A stretch of 64,000 nt of DNA, taken from positions 868,001-932,000 of the forward strand of contig OZ219861.1 of NCBI GenBank assembly GCA_964291545.2, read 5' to 3'. Below the pieces are notes generated by a model. It saw nothing but the letters and a program-made list of their open reading frames with translations. It searched no databases and was not told the origin of the DNA. The stretch's first letter is position 1, and every line of letters begins with the position of its first letter. The position numbers and the translations under genes are program-made. The stretch is from G963667675 sp964291545. Lineage in GTDB: Bacteria; Chloroflexota; Dehalococcoidia; Lucifugimonadales; UBA3495. Shown here piece after piece: positions 44,458-52,712 of this stretch.

Positions 44458-45510
44458 CTAGCCTTGGGCCGGTGAGGCGGCTTCCGCAGCCTCCCGGTAC
44501 CGTTCGTAGTCCTCGACAAAGTAGCGCACCCTGGTCTTCTTGTATTCCCGGGTGCTGTAGAGAAACAGCCGGTCGGTTATGCCGGTGGCTTGCTCTATCT
44601 CCTTGCCGATCTCCTCGCAACCTCCCTGGGATGTCGCGTGCACCATGGTGAAATGGGTGTACGGCCAGTCGGGGAACGTCGGCCTCTCATAGCAATGCGT
44701 CACCGCCCGGTGTTGGGCCATGATCGACCCCACTTCCTCCGACCGTTCCGGGGGCACCTTCCAGACGATCATGGCGTTGGCCTTGAACCCAGACCGCCGG
44801 TGGTGCAGCACCGCGCTGTACCGCCGCATTATCTTCCTGTCCTGGAACTCCGCCGCCTTGGCGAACAACTCCGCGGTCGTCATACCCAGCCGGTCCGCCA
44901 TTTCGTCAAAGGGCCTGGGTATCAAGGGCAGGTCTTCCTGCAGTTCCCGGATCACCGCCTGGTCCGCTTCGCTCACGGCCACGGCTTTGTTCCAGTCTCC
45001 GGCCGACTGGCCCGCCTGCCCGCCATCGGGGTTGTAGTTAAACGATGATCCCTTCTGCCGCACCATGTCAAAGTTGACCCCGATCTTGAAAAACCGGATT
45101 GTCGGCATGATCCGGGCGGTTAACGCCCCCGTCTCCCTGGCCATCTGGTGCACCGTGGCCTCCAGGTCGTGGTCCGGCGGCACCGCAACCGTGAACCAGA
45201 GGTTGTAGTACGACCCTTCCCGGGCGTAGTTGTGGCTCACGCCGGGGTGTTTATTAATCTCCATTGCCCCTTGGTGGAGCTTCTTCGGCTCATAGGCCAT
45301 CGCCGCCAACGTCGTCTTGTAGCCCAGGCGGCGCGTGTCGAATATGGCGCTGACCTGCCGCAGGACGTTAGACTGCTTCAAGCGCCCCAGCCGGTCAATC
45401 ACGTCCTGCTCGTCTATTTGCAGTTGTTCGGCCAGGTCCAAGTAGGGACGGTCCACCAGCGGGAACGGTCCCTGCACCAGATTCAACAGTTGACGGTCGA
45501 TTAAGTCCAT
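44458..45510 (-). CDS. ahbAB: AhbA-AhbB fusion, siroheme decarboxylase
   Basis: A 350-residue protein made of two Lrp/AsnC-like halves. Residues 1-160 (IDRQLLNLVQGPFPLVDRPY, RLGRLKQSNVLRQVSAIFDT) correspond to one subunit. Residues about 180-340 (DQAVIRELQEDLPLIPRPFD, RRYSAVLHHRRSGFKANAMI, CYERPTFPDWPYTHFTMVHA) correspond to the other. In sulfate reducers and archaea AhbA and AhbB remove the two acetate carboxyls of siroheme to give 12,18-didecarboxysiroheme, the entry to the alternative heme pathway. The neighbouring siroheme genes support that role. A related NirD-type function in heme d1 synthesis cannot be excluded. Confidence 0.9.
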   Translation of the reverse strand: MDLIDRQLLNLVQGPFPLVDRPYLDLAEQLQIDEQDVIDRLGRLKQSNVLRQVSAIFDTRRLGYKTTLAAMAYEPKKLHQGAMEINKHPGVSHNYAREGSYYNLWFTVAVPPDHDLEATVHQMARETGALTARIMPTIRFFKIGVNFDMVRQKGSSFNYNPDGGQAGQSAGDWNKAVAVSEADQAVIRELQEDLPLIPRPFDEMADRLGMTTAELFAKAAEFQDRKIMRRYSAVLHHRRSGFKANAMIVWKVPPERSEEVGSIMAQHRAVTHCYERPTFPDWPYTHFTMVHATSQGGCEEIGKEIEQATGITDRLFLYSTREYKKTRVRYFVEDYERYREAAEAASPAQG

Positions 45511-45544
45511 TGGCGGTTAGTGCCTCCCGAAAGTCTGTCTAGCG

Positions 45545-46171
45545 TTACGAATTGGCCGGAGCGGGATCTACCCCGGTGCGGTTTTGGTAAGAATCTGTTA
45601 CTCCCAGCAGCACCCGGTCGGCCATTTCCAGGATTCTCCCCCAGTGGTCGGCCGTCGCCGAGTCCAGCACCATGTTGCGGAAGAATATAAACGCCTCCAC
45701 GGTTTCCTTCAGCGTCACACCCCGGTCCGACATCTCGCTCCCGTATTCCCGCCCCAGCAAATACGATTCCTCCAAGGCCCCCTGCCGCTGCTGCCGTCTC
45801 ACCGGCTGCTGCGTCAAAATGGACAGCAGTCGGCGTCCGAACAGCCGCATCCGGTCCCGCCCCTGTGCTTCGACGCTGCTGTACCAGGCCTGGTTCGCCA
45901 CCGTCACCTGCTGCAGCCTCCGGCGGATGCGGCGCAGCGCCGAACCCTCCATCTCTCCGTTCCTGTCCGAATCCGACGACGTCGAGCCGGCGTCGGTCAG
46001 CGCGTCCAGGTCGTCGCGCAGAAAGCGCCGGTGCCCGCCGGGCGTGCGGTACACCCGCAGCAAGCCTCCGTCGGCCCACTGGCGCAGCGACGCTTGGCTC
46101 ACGTCCAGGTAGCGGCACGCTTGCCCCAACGAAAGCCAGCGGGACTTGTCGTTTACATCGAGTTCTACCAC
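45545..46171 (-). CDS. MerR/BldC-like HTH regulator of the tetrapyrrole operon
   Basis: A 208-residue regulator. The N-terminal HTH (SLGQACRYLDVSQASLRQWA, then TPGGHRRFLRDDLDAL) is of the excisionase/BldC/MerR type. The rest is helical and not obviously a known sensor. As the first gene of the hem/ahb operon, 34 bp before ahbAB, it probably controls that operon; no ligand is evident. Confidence 0.8.
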   Translation of the reverse strand: MVELDVNDKSRWLSLGQACRYLDVSQASLRQWADGGLLRVYRTPGGHRRFLRDDLDALTDAGSTSSDSDRNGEMEGSALRRIRRRLQQVTVANQAWYSSVEAQGRDRMRLFGRRLLSILTQQPVRRQQRQGALEESYLLGREYGSEMSDRGVTLKETVEAFIFFRNMVLDSATADHWGRILEMADRVLLGVTDSYQNRTGVDPAPANS

Positions 46172-46224
46172 CCTAAATCTACTAAAACCTAACTAATGCT
46201 ATTGTCTGAATGTCGAACCTTTCG

Positions 46225-46253
46225 AGATTAGCATACGGGCATATTGGAGTCAA
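46225..46253 (-). promoter_or_regulatory. Possible promoter of the tetrapyrrole operon
   Basis: Minus strand TTGACT (plus 46248-46253), 17-base spacer, TAATCT (plus 46225-46230). The -35 is good and the -10 weak; a regulator of MerR type could compensate. Confidence 0.35.
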
Positions 46254-46425
46254 CCAAGTGCCAGCCCTACCTCGAAACTGTCATTCCGAGGAGCGAAGCG
46301 ACGAGGAATCTGGGGATGGGCTCACCCGCATAAGCCTGTGCCCACCACCCCAGACCCCGCGCGCAGCGCGGGGTGACGTGGGAAGGTGACTTTTGAGGCA
46401 AGGCCACCAACTGTCGGTCGCCGCG

Positions 46426-46454
46426 TTGTGGCCGGTTAACCCTCGTGCTATAGT
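46426..46454 (+). promoter_or_regulatory. pcm promoter
   Basis: TTGTGG (46426-46431), 17-base spacer, TATAGT (46449-46454; 5 of 6 matches). The ATG is at 46478, with AGAGG in the short leader. Confidence 0.55.
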
Positions 46455-46477
46455 GAGGCTGTCTAGAGGTACGGTGC

Positions 46478-47131
46478 ATGGATAAAGCCCTGTCCAAGGC
46501 TAGAACAAACCTCTTCAGTAGCTTGCGGCGCAAAGTAGGCGCCGAATCCGTCATCCAGGCTATGGAGCAGGTGCCCAGGGAACGGTTCGTGCCTGCAGAG
46601 CACCGCCGCATGGCCTACTCCGACATGGCCCTTGGCATCGGCGAAGGCCAGACCATCTCCCAGCCCTACATCGTCGCCCTCATGCTGGCCGCTCTGGCCC
46701 TCCAGGGCCGCGAAAAAGTCCTGGAAGTAGGCGCGGGCAGCGGATACCAGGCGGCGGTCCTGTCCTTGTTGGTCCCCCAGGGCCGGGTTTGCGCCGTGGA
46801 GTTGGTGCCGTCCCTCGCCCAGCGCGCCGGTGCTTTGCTTGAGGAGTTGGGCTGCAACAACGCCCGAGTAGAGCTGGCCTCCCCAACATTGGGATGCCAA
46901 GACCACGGCCCGTTCGACGCCATCATCGTCGCCGCAGCCTCACCCAAGCTTCCCGAATCCTTGGTCTCCCAGTTGGCTGTCGGAGGCAGGCTGATTATTC
47001 CCATAGGGACCTTGGACCAGCAGGAACTGGTCCGCGCCGTCCGCACCGAGGAGGGCCTTTCCATCAGCATGCTCGGCCCCTGCCGCTTCGTGCCCCTCAT
47101 CGGCCGGGAAGCATTCCCTCAAGTCCAGTGA
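46478..47131 (+). CDS. pcm: Protein-L-isoaspartate O-methyltransferase
   Basis: A 217-residue SAM-dependent enzyme that methylates isoaspartyl residues to start their repair. Seen: VPRERFVP, GEGQTISQPYIVALM (active-site region), SAM-binding VLEVGAGSGYQAAVLS, and AAASPKLPESLVSQLAVGGR. Complete, monocistronic, cytosolic. Confidence 0.95.
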   Translation: MDKALSKARTNLFSSLRRKVGAESVIQAMEQVPRERFVPAEHRRMAYSDMALGIGEGQTISQPYIVALMLAALALQGREKVLEVGAGSGYQAAVLSLLVPQGRVCAVELVPSLAQRAGALLEELGCNNARVELASPTLGCQDHGPFDAIIVAAASPKLPESLVSQLAVGGRLIIPIGTLDQQELVRAVRTEEGLSISMLGPCRFVPLIGREAFPQVQ

Positions 47132-47201
47132 TGTGAACGCCTGCTGCCAGGGTTCCTCAACTACCATTTGCCACTGGAAGAGTCACCACTAGGGGAATAG
47201 C

Positions 47202-47472
47202 CTATCCGCCCCTGAGAAGTCTCTCGTATTCTTGATGGTTACCAACCCAAAACCAGACCATGTCGCCATTCGACCTGATCCCGAGGGCGCGATAAGTGAT
47301 GCTCACGCGCACCGAAGTAAACAGGGCGCCGCTGGCTAACTCGCTTGAAGCCTAGGCTCGGATGATTGGGGTTGGATGCGAAGAAGCGGTAAGATTCTCT
47401 AACTTGACGCTGCACGTGGGCCGGAAGGCGACGGTAAGCATCCCAGAAGCTCTTCCGGGCAAATGAACGCAC
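47202..47472 (-). pseudogene. Frameshifted RelE/ParE-type toxin gene
   Basis: The minus frame from ATG 47472 reads a RelE-like N-terminus (RSFARKSFWDAYRRLPAHVQ, RFFASNPNHPSLGFKRV, then RRPVY) and then leaves the family pattern. After removing one base near plus 47315-47316 (A in GAAGTAAAC) the frame continues as VSITYRALGIRSNGDMVWFW and VGNHQEYERLL, the expected toxin C-terminus, to a stop at 47202-47204. So a single-base insertion has split the gene; a sequencing error is possible. The antitoxin gene is 2 bp upstream. Confidence 0.72.
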
Positions 47473-47474
47473 GC

Positions 47475-47699
47475 CTACAGGTCTTCTATCTCGAGAGGTT
47501 CAGTTAGCCCCGCGCGGTGCTCTGCAAGAGTCTCGTCGGCCAGCTTTTCCAAGAAATCTTCGGATTCGGGGCGGTTGAACAACTCGGCCCACTCACGCTC
47601 CGACTCGAGTTCAGCCAGAAGAAAGCGCGCAAATTTGTCCTGTTCATCCTGTGGGAGCTCCGAAGCTCTCTCGAAGGCTCGCTGAAGAAGATCAGTCAT
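47475..47699 (-). CDS. Antitoxin of a RelE/ParE-type pair
   Basis: A 74-residue acidic helical protein (LLQRAFERASELPQDEQDKF, ARFLLAELESEREWAELF, DETLAEHRAGLTEPLEI) of a type found immediately upstream of RelE/ParE-like toxins in cyanobacteria and Chloroflexota. Start at ATG 47699 with GAGGGACC upstream. It may now be an orphan because the toxin frame is broken. Confidence 0.7.
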   Translation of the reverse strand: MTDLLQRAFERASELPQDEQDKFARFLLAELESEREWAELFNRPESEDFLEKLADETLAEHRAGLTEPLEIEDL

Positions 47700-47856
47700 C
47701 GCTTTGGTCCCTCGGTCGCCTGGTGTTCGCATTTACCCGACCACAAAGCCGAGCGTTACTTAATACTCTTCGGAATGCCAACCGTTGTACAACGGTGCCA
47801 TGTCAAACTCTAGCACTGATTCCGCGACTTGGGCAAGAAGCATCGCGCATTTAGAA

Positions 47857-47865
47857 TGTTATAAT
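47857..47865 (+). promoter_or_regulatory. Extended -10 promoter of the MscS-type gene
   Basis: TGT followed by consensus TATAAT (47860-47865) gives a TGn extended -10 element. No clear -35. The leader would be about 68 bases. Confidence 0.55.
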
Positions 47866-47939
47866 TTCGCGGCAATCTGGCCGGGCTCCCCCGCCAATGT
47901 GAGAAATGTGGCCCGCCCCGGCCACGCAGGCGCTTGACC

Positions 47940-49169
47940 ATGCACGTAATTTTGGCCCGTTTCGGACTTGGTGACCCCGCCTGGCTGGATCCGGCTGCTG
48001 TCGCCGTCGGCATTCTCGCCACCCTCGTCGCCGCGGTAATCTTCCACAAGCTCCTGTTCCCCCTCACCGTGCGCATAGCCGGCAGGACTTCCACCGACCT
48101 CGACAACCGCTTGCTCTATGCCACCCGCCGGCCCCTCGACTTCGGCGTCGTTCTCCTGGGCGTGTATCTCGTGCTCACTCTGCTCTTGGACCTCGAGCCG
48201 GGTCATCAGGCCTGGGTCGATCGCGTCATCGGCCTGCTGGCCATCGTTATGGGCGTGACGCTGGTGGTTGCTGTGGCATCCAACGCCATCGACTGGTACC
48301 TGGAGAACCTGGCGGCTCGGACCCAGCACGTGGTCGACCTCAAGCTGTTCCCCCTGCTCAAGCGCGTTTCGGTTGTCGTGATATATGGCCTCGGCGGCCT
48401 GCTGGTCCTCGACCTGCTCAACATCAACATCACCCCTCTCATCGCCGGCCTGGGCCTGGGAGGACTCGCCGTCGCCCTCGCCCTGCAACCCACCCTGGCC
48501 AACCTGTTTGCCGGTACCTACGTGATGACCGAAGGGGTCATCGCCCCCGAAGACTACATATCCCTGGAGGGTGGAATCACCGGCTATGTGGTGGACGTGG
48601 GCTGGCGCAGCACCCGAATTCGCACCTGGGAAAACAACCTGGTGGTAGTGCCCAACAACCGCTTTGCCGAGACCATCATCACCAACTTCCAGCAGCCGGT
48701 CTCAGCCGTAAACGTCTACCTGGTGTGCGGCGTCAGCTACGACAGCGACCTCCGCCGCGTGGAGCAGGTCTGCCAAGAGGTCATGGACGAAGTCCTCGAC
48801 ACCGTACCCCAGGCCGTGAAGGAATACGGCAGCTACTTCGGATACGAAAGCTTTGGCGACTCCAATATCAACTTCTGGCTCTTCCTGCAGGCCAAGAACC
48901 GCCTGGACAGTTTCATCGTGCAGACTGAGCTGGTTAAGCTGCTGCACGCCAGGCTGGTCGAAGAAGACATCACAATCAACTACCCGGTGCGCACTCTCCA
49001 GTTCCCCAAGGAATGGGGGCCCGAGCAGGTGCCTCCGCGAAACGGCGGCGGCAAGGCCGGGAAGTTCGCCGGCAAGACCCTCCGTCGCAGGGCCCGCCGG
49101 ACCAGGCCTGGCAAGGGGACCGACGGCGACGGCGACTCCGGCGGCGGCCCCGACGACGCCCCCTTCTAA
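47940..49169 (+). CDS. Mechanosensitive ion channel family protein (MscS type)
   Basis: A 409-residue small-conductance mechanosensitive channel. About four N-terminal TM segments precede the pore helix (PLIAGLGLGGLAVALALQPT, LANLFAGTYVM) and the beta domain (GGITGYVVDVGWRSTRIRTW, NNLVVVPNNRFAETIITN), then a C-terminal alpha/beta domain. The last 55 residues are a basic, Gly/Asp-rich tail (KTLRRRARRTRPGKGTDGDG) likely disordered. It releases solutes on hypo-osmotic shock. ATG 47940 is preferred to TTG 47934. Confidence 0.93.
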   Translation: MHVILARFGLGDPAWLDPAAVAVGILATLVAAVIFHKLLFPLTVRIAGRTSTDLDNRLLYATRRPLDFGVVLLGVYLVLTLLLDLEPGHQAWVDRVIGLLAIVMGVTLVVAVASNAIDWYLENLAARTQHVVDLKLFPLLKRVSVVVIYGLGGLLVLDLLNINITPLIAGLGLGGLAVALALQPTLANLFAGTYVMTEGVIAPEDYISLEGGITGYVVDVGWRSTRIRTWENNLVVVPNNRFAETIITNFQQPVSAVNVYLVCGVSYDSDLRRVEQVCQEVMDEVLDTVPQAVKEYGSYFGYESFGDSNINFWLFLQAKNRLDSFIVQTELVKLLHARLVEEDITINYPVRTLQFPKEWGPEQVPPRNGGGKAGKFAGKTLRRRARRTRPGKGTDGDGDSGGGPDDAPF

Positions 49170-49243
49170 AGCTGCACCTCCCAAAAACCCTTCTTTGCTT
49201 TACCCCCCGCTTGAAGACGCCCCCTTGTTCGCGCTTCAAAGTA

Positions 49244-49272
49244 TTGATTACCTAGGACTTGACCTTTAGAAT
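49244..49272 (+). promoter_or_regulatory. speD-speE promoter
   Basis: TTGATT (49244-49249), 17-base spacer, TAGAAT (49267-49272; 5 of 6 matches). The leader is about 40 bases and contains GGAGG. Confidence 0.6.
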
Positions 49273-49319
49273 TGTTCTTCGCTGCGAAACCAGTAATCCT
49301 AAAGCAGGAGGGCAGGTGA

Positions 49320-49685
49320 TTGAATGGACTAGGACTTCATATTTTGCTGGAGCTCAATGACTGTAATCCCAAGCTCCTTAACGACATCGACTACATACGG
49401 AGGGAGCTACTCAACACCGCCCGCGAGGTGGGCGCCACCGTCGTCGGCGAATCGTTTCACCGGTTTAGCCCCCAGGGAGTAACTGGCATTCTCGCCATAG
49501 CCGAGTCCCACATCTCCATACATACCTGGCCCGAACTGTCCTACGCCGCGGCCGATATCTTCGCCTGCGGCTCCTCCTTCAGGCCCAGGGAAGCCGCCGA
49601 CATCCTGGTCGGCAAGCTGGAATGCCGGGACCCGGAGATCAAAGAAGTCCCCCGGGGCGTTACCCAGAAGGCCGCTGCTGGTTAA
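49320..49685 (+). CDS. speD: S-adenosylmethionine decarboxylase proenzyme
   Basis: A 121-residue class 1 prokaryotic AdoMetDC that self-cleaves at Glu-Ser in AESHISIHTWPE to form the pyruvoyl group, with the catalytic Cys in DIFACGS. It supplies decarboxylated SAM. The start is TTG 49320 (GGAGG 9 bases before); the nearby ATG is out of frame and meets a stop at once. It lies 20 bp before speE. Confidence 0.93.
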   Translation: MNGLGLHILLELNDCNPKLLNDIDYIRRELLNTAREVGATVVGESFHRFSPQGVTGILAIAESHISIHTWPELSYAAADIFACGSSFRPREAADILVGKLECRDPEIKEVPRGVTQKAAAG

Positions 49686-49705
49686 GCGGTCAGTCCAACG
49701 AGAAT

Positions 49706-50617
49706 ATGGACATATCTGGCAAATGGTATTTGGAGACAATCTGCCCGGACCTGGCCATCATGCTCCAGGTGCGGCAGGTTCTCTATTCCGGTAAAACGGC
49801 CTTCCAGAAAGTTGAAGTCTTAGACTCCAGCGTGTTCGGCCGCAGCCTGGTCCTCGATGGCAAGACCCAGTCCACCGAGCGGGACGAACACATCTATCAT
49901 GAAGCCCTGGTCCACCCCGCCATGCTCCTCCATCCCAACCCCCGCTCCGTCTTCATCGCCGGCGGAGGCGAGGGCGCTTCCCTCCGCGAGGTCCTGGCCC
50001 ACAAGTCCGTAGAGCGCGCCGTCATGCTGGACTTGGACCGCGAGGTGGTGGAAATCTGCCGCCAATTCCTGCCCCAGCATCACCAGGGCAGCTTCGACGA
50101 CCCCAGGGTGGAACTCAGCCACCAGGACGCAAGGGAGTACCTGTCCAACGGCGGCCATACCTTCGACGTGATGATAATGGACCTGGTCGATCCGTTAGAG
50201 GCGGGAACGGCGTTCCTGCTCTACACCCAGGAATACTACCGGATTGCCCGCTCCCGGCTGAACCCCGGTGGCATTCTGGTAACCCAGTCCGGCCCCTCCG
50301 GCCTCCTGGGCTATCAAGAGTGCTTCACCGCCATCTTCAACACCCTGAGCAGCATATTCGAGCATACGGTCCCTGCCCAGGTGCATATACCTGCATTCGC
50401 AACCTTGTGGGGGTTCACCCTGGCTTCCGATTCCCCCATCCCCTTGCTTACGGACGGGGAGTTGGACGACCTGATCGCCCGTCGGTTATCCAAGCCGTTG
50501 GCGTTCTACGACGGCGAGTCCCACCGCAATATGTTTGCCCTGCCCAAGTTCCTGCGGGACGGTATCCAACAGGAGCAGCGCATCAACCGGGACGCTGCCC
50601 CGGTGTTCATGGTCTAA
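49706..50617 (+). CDS. speE: Polyamine aminopropyltransferase (spermidine synthase)
   Basis: A 303-residue aminopropyltransferase. Seen: QKVEVLDSSVFGRSLVLDGK, DEHIYHEALVHPAMLLHPNP, VFIAGGGEGASLREVL (dcSAM site) and the catalytic Asp in IMDLVDPLEAG, where E. coli SpeE has DSTDP. It transfers the aminopropyl group from decarboxylated SAM to putrescine or a longer polyamine. It starts at ATG 49706 downstream of speD in one operon. Confidence 0.94.
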   Translation: MDISGKWYLETICPDLAIMLQVRQVLYSGKTAFQKVEVLDSSVFGRSLVLDGKTQSTERDEHIYHEALVHPAMLLHPNPRSVFIAGGGEGASLREVLAHKSVERAVMLDLDREVVEICRQFLPQHHQGSFDDPRVELSHQDAREYLSNGGHTFDVMIMDLVDPLEAGTAFLLYTQEYYRIARSRLNPGGILVTQSGPSGLLGYQECFTAIFNTLSSIFEHTVPAQVHIPAFATLWGFTLASDSPIPLLTDGELDDLIARRLSKPLAFYDGESHRNMFALPKFLRDGIQQEQRINRDAAPVFMV

Positions 50618-50640
50618 TCGCCTCTTTGCCTCGGCCGCCT

Positions 50641-52689
50641 TTAGCCCCGGCCGTTGCCCTTGGGCTGGATCAGCACCCGCACCGTGCCGTCCGTCTCCTT
50701 CCTCTGGCTCAGCAGGTGATGCCCCGCATTCTCCGCCCAAACAATCACGTCGTATATGTTCAGGGCATCGGCCAGGATGGCCTCGACGATCGACCTGTTG
50801 TCCCCCTGCAGCTGGTAGGAAAGCGCGGCAATCACTCCGGCGCAGCTCTTGCCCCGGCCGTCGATAATCACCCAGCCGCTGCTGCTGCCGTTCCCATTGC
50901 CCGACACCACCGGCTGGTCGACGTGCACCGCTACTTCCCCGCTCTTCCTCATGTCCAGTTGCCGCTTGAACTCTGCCACCGCTTCCCAGGCCACTGCCCG
51001 GTCCCGCTCTCCCTGGCTGCACACCGCCCCGCGCACGCCCACGATGTCCGGGTTGATTCGGGCCAGTTCGTCCAGGTCTTCAATGCGGAGATGCCCCGAA
51101 AGCGACGTGCTGAGTCCCAGTTCCTTCCCCTCCAGCACGATCTCTTTTAACTTGGCTTCAGGAATGAAGTCGAACAGGTTCCGGCCGTCCTTGCTCAGGG
51201 TGTCTATGAGGAACCCGTCGCACTCTCCCTCCTTGGCCAACTGCACCATGCACAGCGGGTCCAACCCGTTGAACAGGTGATTGTCGGCAAACAGGGAGCC
51301 TATTAGCTTGGTGTTGAAGCCCTCCATGGCTCGCCGCGACTGCCGCAGCGTCTCCACCGCCGTCTCGTAGTCGGTCTGGCAGAACCCCACCTTCACCGAG
51401 GTGGCGTCCAGGGCCGCCGCGGCGTATGCCGCCATGGCCACCGTGCCGGGCTGGCTGGGCACCACACCCAGCGTAACGCTCACGTGCTTCTCCGGTGGAA
51501 TCTGACCCTTCACTTCTCTGACCACCGAGGGATGGCCCGACCCCACCAGGGCTTCTTGCAGGTTCTTGATGTCCACCACGTCCGCGCCGCCCCGTTCCGC
51601 TTCCAACGCCTCGTCCACGTTCTGGACGCTGACCATCAGCAGCATCCCGGAGAAGAAGCTGTTGTTCCCGGTGAGCCACGCAACCCGGGGATTGGGGATT
51701 GCTGCCGCTGCCGGCGCCGGAGCCTTGGGCTTCAGGGGCTCCAGTTCCTCCCGCAGCGTCTGCTTTTCCTGCAGAGTCAACTCGGCCAGCGGCGGCCTCA
51801 CCGGGCCGCCTGTCATGCCCATCAACTCGCCCCAGTACTTGACCATCGATACCGGCAACGCGCCGTTGTACTTGTTCACCGTCCTGGTCCACCAGGTGTC
51901 CGAAAGCTCCTTCAGCCTTCGCAGGTGGGCCTCGTAGAACTGCTCGTCCAGGTCCCCTTGCGTGGCCCGCTCCACGAACTGCACGTAGTTGTTGCACTCC
52001 GGCGTGTCGAACCGCCAGTCCGACGTATTGGAAAACATCACCTGCTGCTGGAACCCAAGCTCCTTGCCCTTCCAGAATATCCACTCGTCCGGGGTGCTGA
52101 TTACGTAGTCTTTGCCCAGCGAAAGGTGGGTCTCAATCGACAGTTGCTGGTTGAAGCTGGCTTCCTTTAGTCCCACCACGTTGGGTATCCGGCACAGGCG
52201 CTCCAGCCCCGACGGGCTCATCACGATGCCGAATTGGGGCGAGTTGTAGAACATTATCGCCAGGTTGCTGTTCTCGGCCAGCAGTTGCACGTATTCGATG
52301 ACCTGCTCTTCCGTCTTGGTCACCATGTAAGGCGGGGCGACTATCAGAACGTCGAACCCCGCCGTCTCGGCGTGACGCGCCAAAGACAGCATCTCCGGGG
52401 CTGAAGTATGGGTCACGTGGGCGCCGATGGGCCATCCGTCTCTTGCCTCATCGGCCAGGACGTCCATGATTTGCGTCCGCTCGTCATGGGTCAGGCTCCA
52501 GAACTCTCCCATGCCCCAGGTGCACCCGGCGCCCCGGGTGCCCAGCTTGCGGACGTGCCGGATGTTGCGTCTCAGCCCCTCCTCGTCCACGCAGTTGTCC
52601 TGCGTAAACGGCGTGATCAGGGTCGTCCACTGTCCCTTTAGGGCTTCCCAGGCCCATTCCTGGGCCTCGTGCTTGCTATAGGTAGCCAT
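50641..52689 (-). CDS. DapA-like lyase / MfnB-like synthase / TusA-like domain fusion
   Basis: A 682-residue three-domain protein. Residues 1-310 are DHDPS/NAL superfamily with the catalytic Tyr148 (MFYNSP) and Schiff-base Lys175 (GLKEAS). Residues 350-580 match (5-formylfuran-3-yl)methyl phosphate synthase (MfnB/DUF556), keeping residues equivalent to its active site: K375 (VDIKN), K433 (VKVG), D496 (LIDT), K500 (SKDG) and IVGVRGAVC. Residues 606-674 resemble TusA/SirA (DGRGKSCAGVIAALSYQL, WAENAGHHLLS) with Cys616, although the usual Cys-Pro is Cys-Ala. Linkers are Pro/Ala- and Gly/Ser-rich. The substrate of the first domain is unknown; see findings. ATG 52689 is preferred to TTG 52698. Confidence 0.85.
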   Translation of the reverse strand: MATYSKHEAQEWAWEALKGQWTTLITPFTQDNCVDEEGLRRNIRHVRKLGTRGAGCTWGMGEFWSLTHDERTQIMDVLADEARDGWPIGAHVTHTSAPEMLSLARHAETAGFDVLIVAPPYMVTKTEEQVIEYVQLLAENSNLAIMFYNSPQFGIVMSPSGLERLCRIPNVVGLKEASFNQQLSIETHLSLGKDYVISTPDEWIFWKGKELGFQQQVMFSNTSDWRFDTPECNNYVQFVERATQGDLDEQFYEAHLRRLKELSDTWWTRTVNKYNGALPVSMVKYWGELMGMTGGPVRPPLAELTLQEKQTLREELEPLKPKAPAPAAAAIPNPRVAWLTGNNSFFSGMLLMVSVQNVDEALEAERGGADVVDIKNLQEALVGSGHPSVVREVKGQIPPEKHVSVTLGVVPSQPGTVAMAAYAAAALDATSVKVGFCQTDYETAVETLRQSRRAMEGFNTKLIGSLFADNHLFNGLDPLCMVQLAKEGECDGFLIDTLSKDGRNLFDFIPEAKLKEIVLEGKELGLSTSLSGHLRIEDLDELARINPDIVGVRGAVCSQGERDRAVAWEAVAEFKRQLDMRKSGEVAVHVDQPVVSGNGNGSSSGWVIIDGRGKSCAGVIAALSYQLQGDNRSIVEAILADALNIYDVIVWAENAGHHLLSQRKETDGTVRVLIQPKGNGRG

Positions 52690-52712
52690 ATCTCCCAAAC
52701 TCCGTTAGGGTC

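Larger units (their letters stand above)
46172..46477. other. Divergent intergenic region with a dispersed repeat
   Basis: 306 bp between the hem operon (minus) and pcm (plus). It holds candidate promoters for both and a repeat beginning GTCATTCCGAGGAGCGAAGC near 46279, the same type as one at about 55738. A CGCGC-rich hairpin is present around 46355-46375. Confidence 0.6.
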
